Below the pieces are notes generated by a model that worked only from the letters and a program-made list of their open reading frames with translations, did no database searches and was not told the origin of the DNA. This document shows, in pieces, positions 9,228 to 16,119 of a stretch of 16,119 nt of DNA. Source of the DNA: Podila epigama (Eukaryota; Mortierellomycota; Mortierellomycetes; Mortierellales; Mortierellaceae). The stretch is from positions 1,642 to 17,760 of the forward strand of contig JAAAVE010000471.1 of the NCBI GenBank assembly GCA_015679605.1, read 5' to 3'. The translations under genes and the position numbers were made by a program. The stretch's first letter is position 1; each line of letters opens with the position of its first letter.

Positions 9228-9756
9228 GATCGAATGTCGGTCCGAGAATGATGAGAGCACCTGTTTTTCCAAAAATGACTCTTCTGTTGGTAGACTGCAG
9301 CTGGTACGTTGAACAAAATTCGGTATGAGCCCTTCAGTGTCCAGACGTCAGGTTCATAAAATAAAGGACACAATGCATTGAATGGATAGATGATATGCAC
9401 TTGCTCGTGAATCCGTTAACTGTTAACTTAACTTTTAAAATCACTAAACTCGATTTAAGTAAACGTGGAAAAAGATAGTTTCGCCTCATACAGCAATGTT
9501 TGTTCAGAATGGCATGGCTCCCAAAGAGAAGAATAGAAGAGCAAAAAGAAAAAAAAAAACGTTAATGAAAGGCAGAGAGGGATGTTAATAATTTGAGAAA
9601 GTTGTTGTTGTTGTACTATTGTCGCAGTAGGAACCAAAGTAAAGCGCAACAGAATACAGACAGCAAGAGAAGAAGGATGAACTCTTTTGGTGGACATCGG
9701 TCTCAATCCATGGAGACGAGTTTGTCACCGATGCACATGATAGATACAATTGCGAA

Positions 9757-9915
9757 TTCTTTTCGTCTTCATTTCTTCTTCTTCTTGACACTTTTCTTCA
9801 TTCTTCTTTCCTTTCTTTCATCTACCATCATCATTCTGTCTTTACCAACCTCGTCTTCCTTCTTTCTTTCATTCATTCTCCTTCTCAACTTTCACCTTAA
9901 TTTTTGTACTTTTAA
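9757..9915 (+). promoter_or_regulatory. Pyrimidine-rich leader upstream of the fusion gene
   Basis: A nearly uninterrupted C/T-rich stretch (TTC, TTTC and CTTT words) ends about 45 bp before the ATG at 9960. CT-rich tracts next to the start are common in well-expressed fungal genes and often mark the transcription start or 5' UTR. That role is inferred. An AT-rich segment at about 9940-9955 follows it just before the ATG. Confidence 0.5.
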
Positions 9916-9959
9916 TTTTTTCTTTCATTTTTGCCGCCTAAATATCAATATTAATCGCC

Positions 9960-12900
9960 ATGAGTCCCACCGCCACAGAGGTAACAATGTGTTCATAAAA
10001 AAACCCAAAGAGTGCACTACACGCACAGATCTTGGTCAGAAAAGGGACACTAACCAAATATCCTTCCTACGAAAACAAACAAGGTACCTGCGGCTGCTAA
10101 TGCTGTCGCCCATACCCCATCGACCGCTGCCAAGGATATTGCCATCTCACAGTTGCACGACTTTTTGTCAGGAGGATTCCCGGATATCTTCAGATGGAGC
10201 CTTCACCGCGCACCAACACCAGAGGAGCTGAACGGCAACCTCTGTGCCCTCTTCAACGCCATGTTCACCCACTTTCGCTCGACTTTGCCCGAGAACGAGT
10301 CCTCGCCCGACTGCTTCATCTTCACAGAACCAGGAAAACCCAGTGTGACCTTTGATGAACTCTGCGCCCGGATCTCACACTTCACCCAAGTCCTCGCCCA
10401 GACTGGATCTGTCAAGACAAAGAGCGGTATCAAGCCCTTGGTCCAAGGAGACAAAGTTCTCATCCTATCCTCGCTTGGTGTCGACTTTTTCGTCGGCTCG
10501 ATTGCCTGTCTGGCCTTGGGAGCCACCCTAATCCTGCTCGATCCCTTCATGGAACGTGCAAAGATGAGTGTTTGCATTGAATCTGTCCTCCCCATTACAC
10601 ACATCGTCACCAACATGAAGCTCACATCGTTCAAAAAGTGGATCCTCTCCAGAGCAGTCCCTGCCCTGAAGAAGATTCCAAATGTTGTCGAGATCCCCGT
10701 CAATGTCGAGTAAGTGTCTCTGTACTTTTCGCCCATTTCAAGCTCTTTATTGTCCCTTTCTTTCTTTCTTTCTTTTTTCCTTGTTCTCGTCTCACATTTG
10801 TTATTTGTAACATTATCTCCCCTCTCAATAGCAAAAGAGTTCTTGCTGCTGCGCCCGCTTTGATCCCAATTACATCGGTCCCTGGTAACGCCACGGCTCT
10901 GCTCTCATTCACGACCGGATCGACCGGCAACCCTAAACCTATCCATCGCTCCCACGATTACTTGCGCGCACAGACGATCGCAGTCTTTTGTCAACAAGAG
11001 ATCAAGGGTGCCAACTCAGAGCCCGCGGTGTCCCACAAGCCTATCAAGGCTGTGACCAACCTGCCCGTGTTCATCTTTGGCCAGATTATGCTAGGATACA
11101 CTACTCTCATACCCGACAACTTCAACCCAGCCGGTGTTAGCCCCGCGCCGCTGCTGCAAGCCATGATCCGTCACAATGTTCAGGTCGCTTTTGGCTCTCC
11201 TGCCTTTTTCCTGCGGCTCTTGCAACATCTTGAAGAGACAGATGGCATCGACAAGTACGGCGACTTTGTCACGCCTCTGCCCGTCCGCGTTTTGTGCCTA
11301 GGCGGTGCTCCCGTCTTTTCCTCTGAACTTGATATCCTCCGCCGCGGAGTCAAGGGCTCAGCCTTCATCTTTTATGGCGCTAGTGAAGCCGAGCCCATTT
11401 CCAAGATTCGTGTCGAGGAGCGCATCCTCCTCGAAGCAAATCCCACCTCTCAACGCGAGTCTTCGTCCAACGCCCAAAAGGCCAAGGCTTCGAACCGAAT
11501 CTCTCGACTTGACTTTAGCTCCGAGTCCGAATCTGGTTTCGAAGGTGGTAATGCCAATGCCATCTGTGTTGGCCATGTCAATCTTGATGGAGGCTTTTCC
11601 CACACTGCCATAGTTCCCCTGGAGGGAGAAGCAGAGAGCCACGGACAACAATTTGTCGAACGCGGTCATATCGGCGAGATTGTCGTCTCTGGTCCTCATG
11701 TGCACATCACCACGACATCCGATGACGAGCGTATCGTCCACGAGCAAGGCTCTGAGGCAAACGGCGGCAAAGATAGGATCTGGCTCCGCACTGGTGACTG
11801 TGGCTACCTCGATAGCATGAACCGTCTCTGGCTCGTGGGCCGTGCCTCCTGGGTCGTAACCGAGAATGTGGGCGAGGAGGCTGGCGTGGAGCGTGGATTG
11901 AGTTCGCTCCGATACTGGCCCATTGCCATCGAGCGGTCGGTGCTCGAGACCTTTGGCCCAACCCATGGTGTCACCTACGTTGTCTTTATGCCTTCAAAGG
12001 CGACCGGCAAGCCCGCACTTTTTGTTGAGGTTCCCAACGGCCTGCCCCTGGCCGCTCAAAGTCTGATCCTGGAGCATCTTCAAGACACATTTGACGTGCC
12101 TGTGGACGAACTCCATGTCTTCCGCAAGCTTCCTCGCGACAAGCGCCACGCCTCCAAGATCAACACCATGGCTTTGGAAAAGATGATCAAGGACAAAAAG
12201 GCCACAGACAAGGTCATTGTCCAACGCAGCGACATCTCTGGCACTCTCAACGACGTCCTCCGTCGGGGAATGACGGCTACTTCCCTCAAGAGCTCTGCCA
12301 GTGCCTCGGATCTCGTTGGACGCAACACCCTCGCCAACGCAACACAGTCCCAGGAGCTTCCTCACAAACAGCGGTTCCAGTTTGCTGACCCTGAGCAGAA
12401 CCACTTTTTGTTTGCATGGCATCCATCCCATATGCTGGCCCAATATGGTGGCGGCAAGACCAAGAACATGGCTACGCTCACGAACCTCGTGAGCAAAGTC
12501 GCCGGTGTCAAGGCCACAGTTCCAGCCTGGTTCTGCGTTTCGACCGAGGCCTTCAAGGCGTTCTTGGCCGAAAACCAGCTCGAATCCCAGATCATTCCAC
12601 ATCTGACTACCACCGAGGGCCTCGAGGCTTTCCATGCTGCGCTGACCGACAAGATCATGGCTGCACCCCTGTCCACAAAGATGTACAGTGAACTCGAGGC
12701 TCTGATCCAGCACTTGACCGCCACCAGCACCGGATCGGTCAAGCCTTGCTTTGCCGTTCGCTCTTCCGGCGCCGACGAGGATTCTGTCTCGCATTCGTTT
12801 GCTGGACAGTTTGATTCGTTCTTGTACCGTCAATCGATGGACGAGATTGTCCTTGCTCTCAAAAAGTGCTGGCTCTCTGCCTTTGCGCCCCGCGTCATGT

Positions 12901-15796
12901 CCCATCGCCTTGCCTGCCAATTGCCCACCAACAATGTACGCATGGGCGTAGTCATCCAGATCATGGTCGACTCAGAGTGTGCCGGTGTCGCTTTCTCGCG
13001 CCATCCTTTGAATCCTATCAGCGCCAATGTGTGCCTGGTTGAAGCTGTTTGGGGCCAGGGAGAGGCTCTCGTGAGTGGTGCCGCCGAGCCAGATTCGTTC
13101 GAGGTTGAGCGTGGCCCTCAGGGCAAAGTCAAGGAGACACTGGTGCCAAAGCCAAAGATGTGGGTGCGCAACACTGCTGTTGGACAGAATGCCGGTGCAG
13201 ACTATGCTGACGCTACTGGACTGGTAGCTGCCGAGGTGCCCGAACCCAAGGCGAGTGCTGCTGCCTTAACCCATGATCGCGCTCGTACCGTTGGTGCTAC
13301 CGTCAGTGGACTTGAGGCTATGATTGGCACGCCAGTCGATTTTGAATGGGCCTACCAAGAAGAGGACCCCATGCTTTACTGTCTTCAAGTTCGCCCTATC
13401 GTGAACCTGCCACCTGCATCCTTCTTTATTGCCACTGATCCTGCACACAAGACCGAGTCGTTGTCATCCGAGACTATGCACGAGTCAATCATCTCGACCG
13501 AATCGGCTGCCACGAATGTTACCGCCAAGAAGAACCTTAACGGTGACAACGTCAATGTTGATTTCTCGTCCATTGCCTCCCGCGCCATGGACGCCCTGGC
13601 CGCTCCTCAAGGCATGAATGTGACACTCTGGGATAATTCCAACATTGTCGAGTCCTACTCGGGTGTGACAACCCCGCTCACCTTCTCCTTTGCCTCATAC
13701 AACTATCGCATCGTCTACGAAACCATGTTGACCTTCCTTGGCACGCCTCCAAAACTCGTCCAGGCGAACGAAGATGCCTTGGTCAACTTGCTGGGTTACA
13801 TTCGTGGAAACGTATATTACAACCTCATGAACTGGTACCGTCTCTTGCTGCTCGCCCCCCTTGGAAAGTTCTCGGATCCAAAGCACATGGAGACGATGAT
13901 GGGTGTCAAGCAGGGTCAAGATGGCAACGCCGACATGGAAAAAGAGTTCAAAAAGATCCTCGAGTCACGCTACAAGTTCAATGCCTGGCATCGTACCCGA
14001 CTCGTGCTCAAGTACATCTCAGCTTACCGCAACATTGATCGCATCGTGGGCGGGTTCTTCACCAACTTTGACGCCTTTTACAGTGCAGGACGTGAGATTG
14101 ACTTTTCGACAATGTCTCTCCAGCAAATCTCAACTTATTACCGAGTCAATGCTAGCACTCTTCTGCGTGATTGGAAGGCGCCTGTGATCAACGATTTGCT
14201 TGTCATGGGTTTCTTTGGCACACTCAAGTCGTTCATTGCCAAGCACTTGGTTGAGCCCAAGGCCAAGCCAGCCAGTCCAGGCGCCGCCGCGCCCACAGCC
14301 GAGGAGGCGGCCGCGGCAGCAGCAGATGCAGCAGCAGTGGATTCGCTTCAGAACGATTTGCTCTGTGGTGAGGATGTCGAGTCCGCCAAGCCCACCAAGA
14401 TGCTAATGGAGATTGCAAAGGCAATTGACACTACAGTCGAGTACCCAGCGCTGGGTAATTGGTTTGTTGGTCATAAGGACGAGATCCTGCATGCAATCAA
14501 GCCTGAGGAAAGTCGGTGGATCCTGCGTTCGACGATTCTGAAGCTGTCCTTTGTCAAAGCGGATGAGCTGCTCAAGGGATTGAGTGTGAAGGAGGCTGGA
14601 GTTGAGCAGCCGCCAGTTCAGGTTGTAGCAGATATCTTGGCCAAGATCCTCGAGTTTTTGGATTCGTATGGATTCCGATGCATCAATGAGCTCAAATTGG
14701 AGGAGAAGGACTTGAACGATGATCCAGGTAAGAGAATGAATTTTTTTAATTTCTAAATGTCTGCATTGTCATCATGGTTAATGACTTGGTCTAAAAAAAA
14801 ACATTGTGAATCATTGTCACCTCCCCACTTTTACCTTCTTTAGCGTTCGTGATCGATGCCATCGCAGGCTACATCAGGACCAAGGCGTATGAAGTTGATG
14901 ATTTGGACAAGCGAGAGCAACAGATCCGTGCGGCAGCAGAGCAGCTTGTCCATCAAAAGCTTAAGGGCACACAGCTCAAGTTATTCATGTGGCTTTTGCG
15001 CAACACGCGACGCGTCGTCAAGCACCGAGAGAACCTCCGCTTTGCACGCTCCAAGGCCTTTGGTGTGTTCCGACGTATCTTCCGCGGTATGGGTCGCCAA
15101 CTTGTTGCCCTTGATGCCCTTGATGCTGAGGGGGATGTATTCTATCTGACGACAGAGGAGCTCATGTCCTACGTCGACGGCCGTGCTGTTTCACGCGACC
15201 TCAAGGCCTTGACGCGTCTTCGTAAGAGTGAGTTTGACGGCTACCTCGCAGACGCCAACGCCCCACCAGAGCGGTTCGTGACACGAGGTGCGGCAGGCGT
15301 GTACATGTGGTACCCTCACATCCTTGCCGATCTCGATCTCCTCAAGGATACGGAGGATTCAAACGGCCCACCTGAGCCTGGTGTCCTCAAGGGTGTTTCG
15401 TGCTGCCCTGGTATGGTGGAGAGTGTCGTCCGTGTGGTCAAGGACATTAGCGAGACACGCGATCTGGATGGTGAGATTCTGGTGACTGCCAGGACGGACC
15501 CTGGCTGGGTGCCCCTGTACCCAATGTGTTCGGGTCTGTTGATCGAGCGTGGATCGCTTCTATCACATTCGGCTGTTGTAGCTCGTGAGTTGGGACTGCC
15601 CACTATCGTAGGAATCTCGGGAGGTTTGATGAAGCGACTCAAGACGGGTATGCGTGTCAAGATGGACGCTGGTAAAGGAAAGGTGTATATCTTGGACGAG
15701 CTCGAGGCTCTTGAGAAAGAGGGCGTTGCTGCTGCTACAGCTGCTGCAGCTACCACTGGTGGTGACGGTGTCGCTTCAGAGGAAGAGAAGGAATAG
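9960..15796 (+). CDS. Adenylate-forming (OleC-like) / RPH-PEP synthase-like dikinase fusion, four exons
   Basis: Exons 9960-9980, 10084-10709, 10832-14727 and 14844-15796 give 1831 aa. (1) Residues about 25-665 are an AMP-binding ligase: FTTGSTGNPKP (242-252), YGASEAEP (397-404), RTGDCGYLD (535-543), Gly552-Arg553 and candidate catalytic Lys658 in RHASKIN. The pattern is closest to OleC-type ligases. (2) Residues about 735-1075 are a PPDK-type ATP-grasp domain: GGGKTKN (755-761), RSSGADED (859-866), FEWA with Glu1054, and QVRP (1068-1071). (3) Residues about 1140-1690 are a helical middle domain opening with WDNSNIVESYSG (from 1149) and including RENLRFARSKAFG. (4) Residues about 1698-1805 are a swivelling domain with phospho-acceptor His1756 in LLSHSAVVARELG. 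No PEP/pyruvate TIM barrel and no carrier protein follow. The layout after the ligase equals rifampin phosphotransferase, which makes AMP and phosphate from ATP. Domains and motifs are seen; the substrate is unknown. Confidence 0.9.
9981..10083 (+). other. Intron 1 of the fusion gene
   Basis: The donor is GTAACA at 9981 and the acceptor is AAACAAG ending at 10083, giving 103 bp. CTAAC at 10050-10054 is a good branch point. The frame of exon 2 has a TAA at 10051, so an upstream exon is needed if the protein starts with ATG. The 21-nt exon with ATG at 9960 joins in phase 0. A TTG start at 10153 would be the alternative. Confidence 0.75.
10710..10831 (+). other. Intron 2 of the fusion gene
   Basis: The donor is GTAAGT at 10710 and the acceptor is CAATAG ending at 10831, giving 122 bp. 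It contains a CTTT repeat near 10756-10778. GA plus C forms an Asp codon, and the ligase fold continues directly to the TTGSTG ATP-binding loop. Confidence 0.92.
14728..14843 (+). other. Intron 3 of the fusion gene
   Basis: The donor is GTAAGA at 14728 and the acceptor is TCTTTAG ending at 14843, giving 116 bp. G plus CG forms an Ala codon. Reading through stops at 14756. Splicing adds the rest of the middle domain and the phosphohistidine domain in frame. Confidence 0.92.
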
Positions 15797-15817
15797 TTAC
15801 TGCTTTTGACATGTTAG

Positions 15818-15823
15818 AATAAA
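15818..15823 (+). terminator. Polyadenylation signal of the fusion gene
   Basis: A canonical AATAAA lies 22 nt after the stop at 15796. Minus-strand AATAAA copies at 15846-15851 and 15861-15866 (TTTATT on plus) could serve a convergent gene to the right, but none is visible in the window. Confidence 0.65.
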
Positions 15824-16119
15824 ATTGATCATCGTTTGCACCTTTTTTATTCACAGTTGCTTTATTCTGTTCTGTGGAGCATGTCAAGCGAATGTGATGA
15901 TCAATCGCCTCAATGACACGGAGTTGTAACATTTTCTCGAGTTTTTCTTTTGTGGTCAACATCCAACAAACCACATCTTTCAAACTTTTTTTTTTTTTTT
16001 GTCGACCCATGCACCAAACCTCACTATCAGATTGTGATTGGAGACCTGAGTGAGGGAGACTCCATGTCTATTACAGGGTTTTTGTGTTCAGTTATAACAT
16101 ATTTTTTATATTTTAGGTG
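15824..16119. other. 3' flank at window edge; possible start of another gene
   Basis: After the fusion gene there is an AT-rich flank with a 14-15 nt T run (about 15986-16000). An ATG at 16009 opens a 13-codon frame that reaches a GTGAGG donor-like site at 16050. A T-rich ATATTTTAG acceptor-like site ends at 16116, preceded by TATAAC. This could be the first exon and intron of a plus-strand gene leaving the window, but the evidence is weak. A minus-strand 86-aa open frame (15750-16010) overlaps the fusion gene end and is not convincing. Confidence 0.25.

Larger units (their letters stand above)
6302..9959. other. 3.66 kb stretch without a supportable gene
   Basis: The first part holds the 3' UTR of gene 3, with candidate AATAAA signals at 6562-6567 and 6570-6575. 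The last part, roughly 9757-9959, is a pyrimidine-rich leader for the large fusion gene. Between them are only short open frames on both strands. The longest is 157 aa at 7954-8427 and crosses a GA microsatellite. None shows a recognisable domain or a coding-like composition. No tRNA, spliceosomal RNA, snoRNA or transposon ends were recognised. Simple repeats are scattered through it. A non-coding transcript remains possible, and one splice-flanked segment at 8916-8938 is listed under findings. Confidence 0.6.

Noticed and set aside
10153-10713. Separate small AMP-binding gene starting with TTG at 10153 and ending at 10713
   Set aside because: The frame is cut only by an intron with good splice sites (10710-10831). 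The ligase core continues directly in the next exon, and upstream sequence supplies an ATG exon.
11358-11966. 202-aa minus-strand open frame
   Set aside because: It is a shadow of the adenylation domain on the other strand, with no recognisable motif.
11994-12920. 308-aa minus-strand open frame opposite the fusion gene
   Set aside because: It is antisense to a region with clear ligase and ATP-grasp motifs. The long frame is a by-product of codon bias in the real gene.
15750-16010. 86-aa minus-strand open frame near the right edge
   Set aside because: It overlaps the 3' end of the fusion gene, begins with a poly-Lys stretch from a T run and matches no family I recognise.

Overview
The window looks like nuclear DNA of an early-diverging fungus, plausibly Mortierellomycota or Mucoromycota. 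The four genes are moderately GC-rich and carry short GT-AG introns of 103 to 122 bp. Several introns have CTAAC branch-point-like motifs. The spaces between genes are AT-rich and full of homopolymers, (TTG)n, (CA)n, (GTTT)n and CT-rich tracts. No ribosomal RNA, tRNA, CRISPR array or recognisable transposon was found. The phylum is inferred from style and gene content, not proven.

Layout from left to right: (1) 81-1732, plus strand, two exons, an aminoglycoside/choline-kinase-like (APH-fold) phosphotransferase of 509 aa with an acidic, serine-rich N-terminus. (2) 2017-3428, minus strand, two exons, a stand-alone BtaA/DUF3419 protein of 429 aa, the 3-amino-3-carboxypropyl transferase of betaine-lipid (DGTS) synthesis. 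Genes 1 and 2 converge, with 284 bp between their stop codons. (3) 3429-4724, a repeat-rich divergent promoter and 5' UTR region. (4) 4725-6301, plus strand, two exons, a tandem GNAT-fold protein of 488 aa. (5) 6302-9959, a 3.66 kb stretch with no supportable gene. (6) 9960-15796, plus strand, four exons, a 1831-aa multidomain enzyme. (7) A 3' flank to the window end, with a doubtful start of another gene.

The large gene is the most unusual element. An adenylate-forming domain most like OleC-type (olefin beta-lactone synthetase) ligases is fused in frame to a rifampin-phosphotransferase/PEP-synthase-like dikinase. The dikinase part has an ATP-grasp domain, a long helical middle domain and a swivelling phosphohistidine domain, but no PEP/pyruvate TIM barrel. 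No carrier-protein domain lies between the two halves. This suggests one polypeptide that adenylates a carboxylic acid and also performs a His-relayed phosphotransfer, on substrates that cannot be named from sequence. It is probably of bacterial ancestry and now contains fungal introns.

The other three genes do not obviously form a cluster with it. The BtaA-like protein points to betaine-lipid metabolism. The substrates of the APH-like kinase and the GNAT protein are unknown.
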